Of a stretch of DNA of 50,990 nt, positions 15,931 through 24,062 are shown in pieces (the stretch's first letter is position 1; the number at the start of each line of letters is the position of its first letter). This stretch comes from CAYXVB01 sp964467785 (lineage in GTDB: Bacteria; Bdellovibrionota; UBA1018). The notes below the pieces were generated by a model that was not told the origin of the DNA, searched no databases, and saw nothing but the letters and a program-made list of their open reading frames with translations. The position numbers and the translations under genes were made by a program. Where the stretch lies: NCBI GenBank assembly GCA_964467785.1, contig CAYXVB010000002.1, positions 1 through 50,990 of the forward strand. Direction: 5' to 3'.

Positions 15931-17169
15931 TCAGGACGGGCGGGTGCGGCTCAGCAACAGATCCGCGATGATCGCGTCCTTGATCTTGAGCGCGATCAGC
16001 GGGTGGTCACGCTCCAGTTCGCCGAGGCCCTGGCGGTTGAAAACCAGCGCCGCAATCGGCTCCCGGACTAGGACGGTGGCCGCGCGCTGGGCATGCTCGA
16101 AGAGCGAGCGCTCACCGATGATGTACGGAGCCTTACGGTTGGCGGCGAGCTTTCCGTCGACCAGCACGTCGACCGCCCCGGAAAGCAGGACCCATAGCTC
16201 CTCGGCCGGATCCCCCTGCTTCATCAGGGTCTCGCCCGCGCCCGCGCTCCGGTAGGTGGCATAGCCCGACACCCGCTCGAGCTGCGCCTGCGTGAGCGAG
16301 GAGAAAAACGAAACTTTGGATATCCCCTCGAGCCGGATCATCGGCGAGATCCAGCCTCCGAGAGTCGGCTCGTTTTCGAGCAAAGCGGATTCCCGGACCT
16401 GCACCAGGACGACGGACACGTTGTCGGTGCCGCCACGGCGGTTTGCCTCCGCGATGATGGCCTCCACGCGCGAGGCGAGATCCGCCGCCGGAGCGCCGAG
16501 CATCCCGGCGATTTCCGGATCGGAGAGATGCTTGGTGAGCCCGTCCGAGCAGAGGAGGAGCACATCACCCGGCATCAGTCCGATCGAAAACGCGTCGGGG
16601 AAAACCTGCGGCGATAGGCCCACGGCTTGCCAGATCGCGTTCTTGAGATGCGGCTGCGCCTTCAGGAACGACTCGACCTCGTCTTCGCGGATCTGCTTGT
16701 TGCGGACCGCGAGATGTCCCTGGTGGTGATCCTCGGTGTAGAGCTCGAGTCGGCCATTTCGCCAGAGATAGACCCGCGAATCCCCCACATGCGCCACGAA
16801 GGCGTGGCCCGCGACGACCCAGACCAGGTCGAGCGTGGTGGCCATGTTGCGATGCTCGGGCGCTTCCAACGACTTCTGGAACACCACCTTGGAGGCGTAC
16901 TCGACCGCGGCTTTGACCAGTACCGTGCCCTGCTGAGCGGTCGGCGCCGGATACTTCTGCGCGAGCGCGCGAAGATACTGCTGCACCGCCTGCACCGCCA
17001 GCCGGCTCGCGATCTCACCCGAGGCATGGCCGCCCACGCCGTCGGCGATCGCATAGATCCCCGCCTGCGGATCGACTAAAAGGAAATCCTCGTTATTGGC
17101 GCGGATCCGGCCCCGGTCGGAGATGCCCGCCGCTTCGATCTTAAAGGAAACCGCTCTCTTCGGCGTCAT
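15931..17169 (-). CDS. PP2C-type protein phosphatase fused to a cyclic nucleotide-binding domain
   Basis: Residues ~8-265 form a PP2C (PPM) Ser/Thr phosphatase with the metal-binding motifs RANNEDFLL (D28), ADGVGGH (D43), LLLCSDGLTKHL and RRGGTDNVSVVLV. After a short linker, residues ~300-400 form a cyclic nucleotide-binding beta-roll (FFSSLTQAQLERVSGYATYRSAGAGETLMKQGD, VDVLVDGK, IIGERSLFEHAQRAATVLV). Phosphatase output gated by cAMP/cGMP is the simplest reading (inference). The ATG at 17169, with GGGAG upstream, is preferred over the longer frame from 17217, which would run into the neighbouring oxidoreductase gene. It follows that gene by 29 bases. A cyclase gene lies 1.4 kb away. Confidence 0.9.
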   Translation of the reverse strand: MTPKRAVSFKIEAAGISDRGRIRANNEDFLLVDPQAGIYAIADGVGGHASGEIASRLAVQAVQQYLRALAQKYPAPTAQQGTVLVKAAVEYASKVVFQKSLEAPEHRNMATTLDLVWVVAGHAFVAHVGDSRVYLWRNGRLELYTEDHHQGHLAVRNKQIREDEVESFLKAQPHLKNAIWQAVGLSPQVFPDAFSIGLMPGDVLLLCSDGLTKHLSDPEIAGMLGAPAADLASRVEAIIAEANRRGGTDNVSVVLVQVRESALLENEPTLGGWISPMIRLEGISKVSFFSSLTQAQLERVSGYATYRSAGAGETLMKQGDPAEELWVLLSGAVDVLVDGKLAANRKAPYIIGERSLFEHAQRAATVLVREPIAALVFNRQGLGELERDHPLIALKIKDAIIADLLLSRTRPS

Positions 17170-17198
17170 TTGCCCCGCTCCCAAGGAGTTGATTCCCT

Positions 17199-18407
17199 TC
17201 ACGGCAACCAGACCCATCCCATGCGGTTTTTAAGCAGCATGTACTTTTCCAAGATACGCTTTCCGATGTTAAAGAAAACATTGGGCAACATCAGCTCAAA
17301 GCGCCTGGGCTTGAACAAGTGGTCCGTGAGGATCCAAACCTCTTTCTGGCCGGCGTCCATGATGCAGATACCCGGGATTTTGCCAAAAGCCATCGATCTG
17401 TATTTCGTGCCGCCGCTGATCTTCTCGGCGATGTTGTGCGCGACGATCTTGCCTTGAACGTCGCTCGGAAAACCCGTCTTCGGAACCCCAAACGGAACCG
17501 CGCAGCCCTTGAACGGCGCCTTGACCTGCACGGAGAGCCCGGCGGCGTAGACGTTGTCGAATCGGCTAGACTGATAGGTTTCCTCGCAGGGCACGAATCC
17601 TTTTCCGTCCACGAGCTCCGACGATGCCTTCATGACCTCGGCCCCCTCGAACGGAGGTATCAGCATCGACATCTTGAACGGCAGCTCTTCGCCACCCGCG
17701 AGACGGATCTTTCCGGCTTCGATCCGGTCGATGCTCGAGTTCACTCGAAAGCGCATGTCGAACATCTTCATAAACACGTTCAACATCGTCTCTCCGCCCG
17801 TGATTCCGCCGATCCCGAAATGCCCGAGCTCCGGCTCCGGCGTGATCCAAGTGATCGGCACTTTTTTGCGCACACCCCGCAAGCGAAGCTCCTTCTCGAG
17901 ATTGAAAAGAAACTCGTAGGCCGCGCCCATGCAGCTCGCGCCTTGCGTCGCGCCGACCACCACCGGACCCGGGTCCCGCACCAGGCGCTCAAACGCGCTC
18001 CGGCACTTCAAAGCCATTTCCGGGGTCACGATACCTTCCACGTGCTCCATTCCGGGAACCGTCAAAAGGTCGAGGCTCACGCCGCTTGCGACGACGAGGT
18101 AATCATAAGGAATCTTGTCGCCCTTTGCCGTGCTGACTTCCCGCGCGTTCGGGTCCACGCGGGTCGCCCGATCTTCGACGAACCGGATCCCATGCCGCGA
18201 GAGCACCGGGCTGATCGGAAACGAGATCTGATCGATCTCCCTGCGGCCAAAGGGAACCCAGATCAGCGAGGGCACATAGAGAAATCGATCCCGGGGCGCG
18301 ACTACCCGGATCTCATGCGCGATCCCTTTGCGCCTGAGGTTTCGCGCGAGCGAAACCGCCGCCGTTGTTCCCGCAAAGTTAGCGCCCAGCACGACGATCT
18401 TGTTCAT
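17199..18407 (-). CDS. sulfide:quinone oxidoreductase-like flavoprotein
   Basis: This 402-aa pyridine nucleotide-disulphide-type flavoprotein has an FAD-binding GANFAG (8-13) at the extreme N-terminus, and a typical YDYLVVASGV. It also has the block GATQGASCMGAAYEF, characteristic of SQR/flavocytochrome c sulfide dehydrogenase relatives, and a late FDNVYAAGLSVQVKAPFKG...VPKTG segment. Cysteines at ASCMG, FVPCEE and KGCAVPF are candidates for redox or sulfide chemistry. The C-terminal hydrophobic/basic tail (ILEKYMLLKNRMGWVWLP) could attach it to the membrane. It probably passes electrons to quinone; sulfide as substrate is inferred. ATG 18407 begins at the FAD motif; the upstream extension is not credible. 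Confidence 0.83.
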   Translation of the reverse strand: MNKIVVLGANFAGTTAAVSLARNLRRKGIAHEIRVVAPRDRFLYVPSLIWVPFGRREIDQISFPISPVLSRHGIRFVEDRATRVDPNAREVSTAKGDKIPYDYLVVASGVSLDLLTVPGMEHVEGIVTPEMALKCRSAFERLVRDPGPVVVGATQGASCMGAAYEFLFNLEKELRLRGVRKKVPITWITPEPELGHFGIGGITGGETMLNVFMKMFDMRFRVNSSIDRIEAGKIRLAGGEELPFKMSMLIPPFEGAEVMKASSELVDGKGFVPCEETYQSSRFDNVYAAGLSVQVKAPFKGCAVPFGVPKTGFPSDVQGKIVAHNIAEKISGGTKYRSMAFGKIPGICIMDAGQKEVWILTDHLFKPRRFELMLPNVFFNIGKRILEKYMLLKNRMGWVWLP

Positions 18408-18413
18408 GCCTTG

Positions 18414-18443
18414 ATTATAAGGCCTGGAATTCGTCACTGGCCA
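18414..18443 (-). promoter_or_regulatory. putative promoter of the SQR-like gene (leaderless placement)
   Basis: On the minus strand a perfect TATAAT (18419-18414) is preceded at 18 bases by TGGCCA (4 of 6 matches to the -35 consensus). Transcription would be expected to begin 7 bases after the -10, exactly at the A of the ATG at 18407. This suggests a leaderless message, although a weak AAGG lies just before the ATG. Confidence 0.45.
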
Positions 18444-18579
18444 GCCCCTTCCCGCGCGGCCCGACCGACAATAACCTGACGGGCCCCTGCCCGCGCGCCC
18501 GCTTGTGGGCGAAATATTTCCCATTCCCCTTTCGGAACCCGTCCGAAATCCGAAAAGCTCTCGAAGGAGTCGAGTCCAG

Positions 18580-21009
18580 ATGCGCACTGATCAAAATCCC
18601 AGACAGACTCAAAGGCGGCTGGCCGCGATGATGTTCACGGACATCGCGGGTTACAGCCGCATGACCGAGCACAACGAGCAAGGGACGCACGAGCTTCTCA
18701 GCGAGCACAACCGTATCATCCGCGAGGTCCTGCCCGAATTCGGGGGGCGTGAGATCCGGACCATCGGCGACGCCTTCTTCATCGAGTTCCCGAGCGCGGT
18801 CGACGCGGTCGAGTGCGCCTACCGGATCCAGGCCCGCCTGCACGAGTGGAATCTGACGCTCGCCGAGGAGTCCCGCCTGCTCGTCCGCATCGGCCTGCAC
18901 CTGGGCGACATCCTGGACGCGGGCGACGACAGCTTCGGCAACGAGGTCAACGTCTCCGCCCGGCTGGAATCCCTGGCTCAACCCGGAGGGATCTGCATCA
19001 GCCAGCAGATTCTCGACCAGGTCCGCGGCAAAGTGGACTTCGAGTTTAAATCGATGGGCCTCGCCCAGCTCAAGAACATCAAGGAAGGCGTGGCGATCTG
19101 GTCGATCGCGCTACCCTGGACGAACGACCGCTCCGAAAAAACGCTCCTGCGCTGGTCCGAATGGCGCGCCCGGCTTTACGCGCTGCCGCTCAAAGGATTC
19201 CGCACGCCCGTCGTGGCGAGCCGTACGCTGATCGCGGCCTTTGTCTTCGGCCTGGCGCTGGGCTTTGCGCCGCCGATCTATCGCGGCGTGATGGAAACGG
19301 TGAACCCGGACGTTTTCCGCGCCGGAAACCGCGGCCCGGCCGGCATGCCCGCGCCTCAATCGCTCGACGAAAACGACTGGAAGATCCAGATCGACCCTCC
19401 CGCTTCGAACTGGGAGGATCTGGAACTCTCGCGTCCCGGCCGACATGTCGACCGCGTGCGCGGGGAGTACTGGCTCAAGAAGGAATTCGTCGTCAATGCC
19501 AAGTATCGCGATCCGGCTATCGTCCTCGGCGTCATTCCCGAGCGAACCCGCGTCTATCTCGACGGCCACCTGATCGGCGCCTCCGAATACCAAAACCCGG
19601 TGCCTTACTTCGTCTTCGATCCGACGCTTACCGCGGCGGGGCGAAAGCACACGCTCCTCATCAAAGCGCATTCGCGCGGCACGCTCACGCCGGGTCTCAC
19701 GATCGTCCCGCGCATCGGCGCGTACCTCGGAGACGTCTCCCAGATCGCGCCCCTGGTCCGGACCGACCTCCTGCTCTACCATCTCGTCCGCATGGCCTAC
19801 CTTTCGGTGACCGTGGTGTTCTTTTTCGGGTTCCTGATCTACCATTTGATCAATCCCTCCAGCCGAAACTTTCTCTACTACGGCATGTACGGCATGCTGG
19901 GCTCGTTGCTGCTGATCTACCATAACCGGGTGATGTCCGACTCGCTCGGGCTCCAGCTGCAGCTCGGGCTGCGAACTCTTTCGATGACGCTCGGACCGAT
20001 GGTGCTTGCCTCCGCGTATTTCGCCAGCCGGAAAAACGAAGTCGCCGAACGGCGCAATAACTGGGGCGCCCTGGTCTTCGGGTTGGTCGGCCTTCAGTGG
20101 ATGATCTTCGGCGACGGGAAGCCGATCGAATTGCAGGACCGCGCCAACGCCCTCCATCTGGTCTCGGTGGTCTACTCGCTCGCGATCTTCGGCTACCTGG
20201 GAATCAAGCTCCTCGGGGGCCGGACCACGAAGCCGGAAGGATTCCGCGCGATCGAGATCGCGACCGTCTTCTTTATCGCGGTCAACGGAGCTTTCAACGC
20301 GGTGTCGATCCGCGGCGGCCTGGCCCTGGCGCTTCCCTTTGAGACAAAAACCTTCGTGTCCCAGTTCCTGATCATCTATCCGGTGTTATTCATGGTCGCG
20401 ATGTTTGGCATCGCGCTGATCGACTACTCGATGAAGAACCGGGTGCTGCGATTCCGCAAGGACTCGGACGCGCTCAACCTGGATCTGACCCGGCTGCTGG
20501 CGCGACCCGGCGACGCCAGCTCCCAGCTCGACGAGAGCCATAACCGGATCTGCGCGTTTCTCGGCATCTCCCAGAGCACCCTCTATCTGCGCGACGGCGA
20601 CCGGCTCCGTGCTCGCCATCGCATCGCCGGTCCAAGCTCGCGCGGACGCGTCCTCGACATCGTGCCGATGGACCAGGGAGTCATCGGGTACGTCGCGCGC
20701 ACCCGTCATCCGATCCTGGCGCGCAACATCGCCCTGGACCTCCGGTTCCGCCAGATGATGCGCGAACGGCCGCGCCCCACCCCGTCCTACGCGACACCGT
20801 CCTGCATGCTCTTCCCGCTAATCTGCTTCGGAGAAGTCACCGGCGTTCTCACTTTCACCGAGAAATCGAACGCGTCCATCTTCACGCAGGAGGATTTTGA
20901 GCTCGTGCAATCCCTGCTTTCGGACATCACCTTGCTTTCGATGCTCGAAAACGCCACGGGGGGCCCCCGGTCCGTGGATCCGGAGGAGCCTCGGCTTAAG
21001 CTCGCGTAA
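18580..21009 (+). CDS. class III nucleotide cyclase with 7TM-DISM receptor and GAF domain
   Basis: This 809-aa sensor has an unusual order. Residues 12-178 form a class III adenylate/guanylate cyclase domain with metal Asp residues D21 (FTDIAGYS) and D64 (TIGDAFF) and transition-state residues N124 and R128 (NVSARLE). One membrane segment (~211-232) leads to an extracytoplasmic beta-sandwich resembling 7TMR-DISM extracellular domains (KIQIDPPASNWEDLEL, YLDGHLIGAS). Seven membrane helices follow (~395-625), then a cytoplasmic GAF domain (~655-800). An outside ligand and a GAF ligand could both control cAMP or cGMP synthesis. ATG 18580 has AAGGAG at 18564-18569. It is divergent from the SQR-like gene. 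Confidence 0.88.
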   Translation: MRTDQNPRQTQRRLAAMMFTDIAGYSRMTEHNEQGTHELLSEHNRIIREVLPEFGGREIRTIGDAFFIEFPSAVDAVECAYRIQARLHEWNLTLAEESRLLVRIGLHLGDILDAGDDSFGNEVNVSARLESLAQPGGICISQQILDQVRGKVDFEFKSMGLAQLKNIKEGVAIWSIALPWTNDRSEKTLLRWSEWRARLYALPLKGFRTPVVASRTLIAAFVFGLALGFAPPIYRGVMETVNPDVFRAGNRGPAGMPAPQSLDENDWKIQIDPPASNWEDLELSRPGRHVDRVRGEYWLKKEFVVNAKYRDPAIVLGVIPERTRVYLDGHLIGASEYQNPVPYFVFDPTLTAAGRKHTLLIKAHSRGTLTPGLTIVPRIGAYLGDVSQIAPLVRTDLLLYHLVRMAYLSVTVVFFFGFLIYHLINPSSRNFLYYGMYGMLGSLLLIYHNRVMSDSLGLQLQLGLRTLSMTLGPMVLASAYFASRKNEVAERRNNWGALVFGLVGLQWMIFGDGKPIELQDRANALHLVSVVYSLAIFGYLGIKLLGGRTTKPEGFRAIEIATVFFIAVNGAFNAVSIRGGLALALPFETKTFVSQFLIIYPVLFMVAMFGIALIDYSMKNRVLRFRKDSDALNLDLTRLLARPGDASSQLDESHNRICAFLGISQSTLYLRDGDRLRARHRIAGPSSRGRVLDIVPMDQGVIGYVARTRHPILARNIALDLRFRQMMRERPRPTPSYATPSCMLFPLICFGEVTGVLTFTEKSNASIFTQEDFELVQSLLSDITLLSMLENATGGPRSVDPEEPRLKLA

Positions 21010-21014
21010 ACGGG

Positions 21015-21446
21015 CTACCCACGCTTGTGGGCCAGTTTAGGATCGATAAGCCCAGCCACCTCAGCCAAGGTCACTTTATCGAGGCACTCCAAGAAGGACC
21101 TCTGCGCGCGCGCGATCACGTCCTTGAGGTTACACTCAAGCGTAATCCGGCACTGATCAGTCTCCTTGTTGAAGCACTCGACGAGATCGAAATTTGATTC
21201 GACCTCCCGAACCACTTTGCCCACGGAGATCTTGTAGGGTGAACGGGCAATCAGCAGCCCCCCGCCGCTGCCACGAATCGTCTTGAGGTACCCGAGCCGG
21301 CCCAACTGATGGGCGACCTTGACGAGATGATTTTGGGAGATTCCGTGAAACTCGGCGATCTCCTGGATCGTCGACCGCTCCTCGCCCTTACGGGCGCAGT
21401 ACATCAGCACTCGAAGCGAATAATCCGTATATCGGGTCAGTTGCAT
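21015..21446 (-). CDS. Rrf2-family regulator, NsrR-like
   Basis: This 143-aa winged-helix repressor of the Rrf2 family has an N-terminus (MQLTRYTDYSLRVLMYCARK) and helix-turn-helix (IQEIAEFHGISQNHLVKVAHQL) that closely follow NsrR. Three conserved cysteines lie in ECFNKETDQCRITLECNLK, the iron-sulphur ligands in NsrR, which senses nitric oxide. IscR-type regulators place these cysteines differently. An inverted repeat sits directly upstream of its start and probably mediates autoregulation, and perhaps control of the divergent haem lipoprotein gene. It converges on the cyclase gene with 5 bases between stops. Confidence 0.9.
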   Translation of the reverse strand: MQLTRYTDYSLRVLMYCARKGEERSTIQEIAEFHGISQNHLVKVAHQLGRLGYLKTIRGSGGGLLIARSPYKISVGKVVREVESNFDLVECFNKETDQCRITLECNLKDVIARAQRSFLECLDKVTLAEVAGLIDPKLAHKRG

Positions 21447-21447
21447 A

Positions 21448-21473
21448 GCCCTGAAATCATACTATATCAGGGC
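21448..21473. promoter_or_regulatory. inverted repeat, likely operator of the Rrf2/NsrR-like gene
   Basis: GCCCTGA (21448-21454) and TCAGGGC (21467-21473) are perfect inverted arms around a 12-base AT-rich spacer. The repeat begins one base upstream of the regulator's ATG at 21446 and lies about 70 bases upstream of the divergent gene's promoter. Its position is typical of an autoregulatory operator; the binding protein is inferred. Confidence 0.55.
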
Positions 21474-21517
21474 CTCCCCCCTATGAATTGAAATGAATCA
21501 AGTTTTTATCCCTATAC

Positions 21518-21546
21518 TTGATTATTTAGATCGGATAAAATAGAAT
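21518..21546 (+). promoter_or_regulatory. putative promoter of the haem lipoprotein gene
   Basis: TTGATT (21518-21523) and TAGAAT (21541-21546) are separated by 17 bases inside a strikingly AT-rich island between the NsrR-like gene and the lipoprotein gene. The predicted transcript starts near 21553, leaving a leader of about 37 bases. Confidence 0.6.
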
Positions 21547-21589
21547 TAAAGATACCTGGGGATTACATCTTAAAAATAGAATAAACACT

Positions 21590-22045
21590 ATGCGTTACAA
21601 GGACTTAGGCAAAAAGATCGGGATCCTGACGGCCATCTGGCTTTCGGGCTGTTTGGGGAGCCCATCCAGCTCCGTTTCGGAGAATTCCTCAGTTCAAGCG
21701 GTCAGCATGGCCGACTATCCGGAGCGTTGTACGATCCGGCCGACGACCACGCCCACCCGTCCGGACCGACTCTGCGGAGTGCCCGGATATACATACCTTC
21801 TCCAGTATTACCTTCGTCCCCAATGCGGGGGCTGTCACGACAAGGACAATATCGTCCACTGGAACGGCTTTGCTGACTCCGACGTACCTACGGCCATGCG
21901 CTATGCCCGATATTACCTCGGAGAACAGCAGCTCTTTCTCCTGCGAGTCCGGGACAATCCATTCATCTCCCAAGGATGCACGATCAGCACTTCGGATCCG
22001 GTCTACAAGGACCTCCAGGAATGGCTCAGTCACCCCGACTGCTGA
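21590..22045 (+). CDS. c-type haem-binding lipoprotein
   Basis: This 151-aa protein has a short lipoprotein signal ending in LSGC (Cys21) and a single c-type haem attachment motif CGGCH (79-83) in the context LLQYYLRPQCGGCHDKDN, as in cytochrome c-like domains. The only Met residues after the signal region are M40 and M102 (AMRYARYY); the latter is the more plausible sixth ligand. Three further cysteines (47, 62, 127) plus a C-terminal Cys could form disulphides. It should be anchored in the envelope facing the periplasm. It is divergent from the NsrR-like regulator, so control by NO or iron-sulphur status is plausible (inference). The electron-transfer partner is unknown. Confidence 0.75.
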   Translation: MRYKDLGKKIGILTAIWLSGCLGSPSSSVSENSSVQAVSMADYPERCTIRPTTTPTRPDRLCGVPGYTYLLQYYLRPQCGGCHDKDNIVHWNGFADSDVPTAMRYARYYLGEQQLFLLRVRDNPFISQGCTISTSDPVYKDLQEWLSHPDC

Positions 22046-22429
22046 TGACTTACTCCAACAGACGTTTTCGCTCTTGCCAGCCGCTGAAATTTTGAATAGA
22101 AGCGCCTTCCCAAGCTTAGATTTTTCCCCTGCCTGCGCCTGAGTCATGACGGCCCAGCCAGGGTGGGAAGAAAGAGCTCGTTTCATCCGCACCTCTGCTC
22201 ATGCATCCCCTGGGCTCTGGCGCCGCTATAAGTTTTGAAGCGCGCCTCGGCCAGATTCATGGAAGCGGGCTCTTTCTTCCGCCAATTTCTTCTGGAAAAA
22301 GTGACCAAAACCTTTCGTCAGTGTCAATTCCCTCGCGAGCGTCACTGCTGACACACGCTCGAAATCACAGCACTTTTCCCGCATCTCTCCTCCTGCGTCG
22401 CTGGCATCCTCCTTGCGATCATCAGAGGT
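22046..22429. other. 384-base region without a convincing gene, containing nested inverted repeats
   Basis: No frame here has a credible start, composition or motif. The structured part is 22321-22361. GTGTCA (22321-22326) faces TGACAC (22349-22354), and CGAGCGT (22336-22342) faces ACGCTCG (22355-22361). The two pairings overlap and so exclude each other. They end 68 bases before the next start codon and could be a regulatory leader or an operator. Confidence 0.4.
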
Positions 22430-22981
22430 ATGCTTCGCGGAAAGAACAGACTCATCCCTCGACTGACGCTGATCGCGGCGGCCCTTACGGCCAACGTCGC
22501 GGCAGCGGGCGAGCTGGAGTCGATCTCGACACCGGATCTCTGCGGCCGCGACCGCAACTCCGCCTACCGGATGCTCGAGCGGATGAACGACGAGCTCGAC
22601 ATCGTGAGCCACGCCATGCTGGCCTATCAGATCAAATCGGAAAACAGCCAAGCCGCGCTCGATTATTGGAAAAAACGCCAAAACAGCCCAATCGAACGCA
22701 TGCTGCTCGGGCCGGACACGGACGAATCCCTCCAAGAAAAGATCGTCATCGCAGCCGCCCATAAAAAGCACGACGAAATGAAAACAACCCGTCTGGCCGA
22801 TCGCGCGCAGAGGATGCGCCAGCAACTCAGCGCCCTCGAAAAGGCCTTGAACGCGGACGAGTGTCCCTGGGCTTCCAAGAAACTCAAACACCAGATGTCC
22901 GCGGAATATCACGAAAGCGTGATGCCCGCCCCCGTCCCGCCTCCGTCGGCCGAAAGCTCGGTCGCTCAGCGCGCGCAGTGA
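22430..22981 (+). CDS. exported helical protein of unknown function
   Basis: This 183-aa protein has a signal peptide (basic RGKNRLIPR, hydrophobic LTLIAAALTANVAAA, cleavage before GELES). The mature part is highly charged and probably all-helical or coiled-coil (ERMNDELDIVSHAMLAYQ, ALDYWKKRQNSPIERML, RAQRMRQQLSALEKAL). Two cysteines (38 and 145) could form a disulphide. The last ~25 residues are a Pro/Ala/Ser-rich tail. The last 16 bases overlap the 3' end of gluQ on the other strand. No family was recognised; a periplasmic location is the only supported statement. Confidence 0.65.
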   Translation: MLRGKNRLIPRLTLIAAALTANVAAAGELESISTPDLCGRDRNSAYRMLERMNDELDIVSHAMLAYQIKSENSQAALDYWKKRQNSPIERMLLGPDTDESLQEKIVIAAAHKKHDEMKTTRLADRAQRMRQQLSALEKALNADECPWASKKLKHQMSAEYHESVMPAPVPPPSAESSVAQRAQ

Positions 22982-23970
22982 ATTCCGATCCGGCTCAGGG
23001 ACAGAGTCCGCGACGCCTCGCCCCCGACGCCCTCCGGTGCGGCCACGACCCGATCCATCCAGTCGCGCAGTTCCGCGAGAGAGCGCCCGCCGGCCCAGCT
23101 TTCGCGAAACGCTGAAAGAAGCTTTTCCATCGACATCCCCTCGGCCTGAAGCTCTGGCCAGGTCACGCCACGCGTCCGCTTTTCGAGGCGCCCTCCCTGG
23201 TCCGTCGTCACGAGCGCCGTGTGATAGACCGCGGAAAGCGCAACCGTCGCGCGGTCTCCACCCTCGCTCGCGCGGAGCCAGGACTGAATCGCGCGCTGAT
23301 GAGGGGTGGCGCTCTCGAGGTCCCAGGCCCGCACCAGCAGACGGTAACCGCCGTCCCAGTCGTCGATCGCGCAGGCCCAATGGTAAGCCGGGGCGAAGCC
23401 CGCGCTTTCGGGGCCCGAATGCGCTTCGGGGGCGCGTTCCGTTCGGGCGATGATGATGTCTTGCGCGCCGCTTGGGTCGGCCGCGCGAAATCTCCAGGCA
23501 ATCGTTGGAGCGTCGTCCCGACGTAGAGGCGCCCGCTCTCTGGCGTTCCGGCATTTGCCATTGTAAATGGCCGGCTCCCCATGCGGCGCCGAGGCCATTC
23601 CCTGCAGCGCCTCCTGCACCGTCTTGCGCGAACAGGTGCAGGGATACACGAGGCCTTCGCGGACGCCGCGCAAGAAAACCTCCCAGTGACGCTGGATGCG
23701 CTCGGACTGGGTATGAAGCTCGTCGGGGACCATGCCGAGGGCGGCGAGATCTTCGAGCTGCGACTCGCGCGCGCCGGCCAGCACCCGCGGACGGTCGATA
23801 TCCTCGAAGCGCACCACCCAGGGTTCCTCCAAAAGTCGGGCGCAAGCCCAGGAAATCCAGGCCGTGCGGAGATTTCCCAGGTGGAACCGCCCGGTCGGCG
23901 AGGGAGCGAAGCGCACTCCGCGCGACAGAGAACCTGACTGTTGCAACGACGAATGTTCCCGGGTCGTCAT
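22966..23970 (-). CDS. gluQ: glutamyl-queuosine tRNA(Asp) synthetase
   Basis: This truncated glutamyl-tRNA synthetase paralogue activates Glu and attaches it to the queuosine base at position 34 of tRNA-Asp, needing no tRNA for activation. At 334 aa it is only slightly longer than E. coli GluQRS and lacks the anticodon-binding domain. The HIGH-like site is RFAPSPTGRFHLGNLRTA and the KMSKS-like site is RLEKRTRG. The zinc region is YPCTCSRKTV with a later YNGKCRN, as in YadB. It requires queuosine made through Tgt, which is encoded 16 kb away in this window. A GGAAGG ribosome-binding site precedes the ATG. Confidence 0.92.
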   Translation of the reverse strand: MTTREHSSLQQSGSLSRGVRFAPSPTGRFHLGNLRTAWISWACARLLEEPWVVRFEDIDRPRVLAGARESQLEDLAALGMVPDELHTQSERIQRHWEVFLRGVREGLVYPCTCSRKTVQEALQGMASAPHGEPAIYNGKCRNARERAPLRRDDAPTIAWRFRAADPSGAQDIIIARTERAPEAHSGPESAGFAPAYHWACAIDDWDGGYRLLVRAWDLESATPHQRAIQSWLRASEGGDRATVALSAVYHTALVTTDQGGRLEKRTRGVTWPELQAEGMSMEKLLSAFRESWAGGRSLAELRDWMDRVVAAPEGVGGEASRTLSLSRIGIHCAR

Positions 23971-24047
23971 AGTGCCTTCCAGCTTTACCTGAATTGGGCT
24001 GAAAACCAGGTGGAAATTAAGCGAGGTTTCGCCGGTCGCGTTTGTGC

Positions 24048-24053
24048 TAAAGT
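24048..24053 (+). promoter_or_regulatory. possible extended -10 element of hrpB
   Basis: TAAAGT preceded by TGC (an extended -10 pattern) ends 9 bases before the GTG start of hrpB, so the transcript would begin about 3 bases before the start codon. No good -35 is seen. The 92-base gap to the divergent gluQ gene holds no other clear element. Confidence 0.3.
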
Positions 24054-24062
24054 ACGGGCGCT

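Noticed and set aside
17319..18479. 386-codon plus-strand frame opposite the SQR-like gene
   Set aside because: It has no motifs and a His/Arg/Asp-rich shadow composition. The opposite strand encodes a full FAD protein.
22226..23845. 539-codon minus-strand frame overlapping gluQ and the exported gene at 22430
   Set aside because: The composition is shadow-like (Arg/Pro/Gly/Ser blocks), and it overlaps gluQ, which has clear synthetase motifs in another frame.
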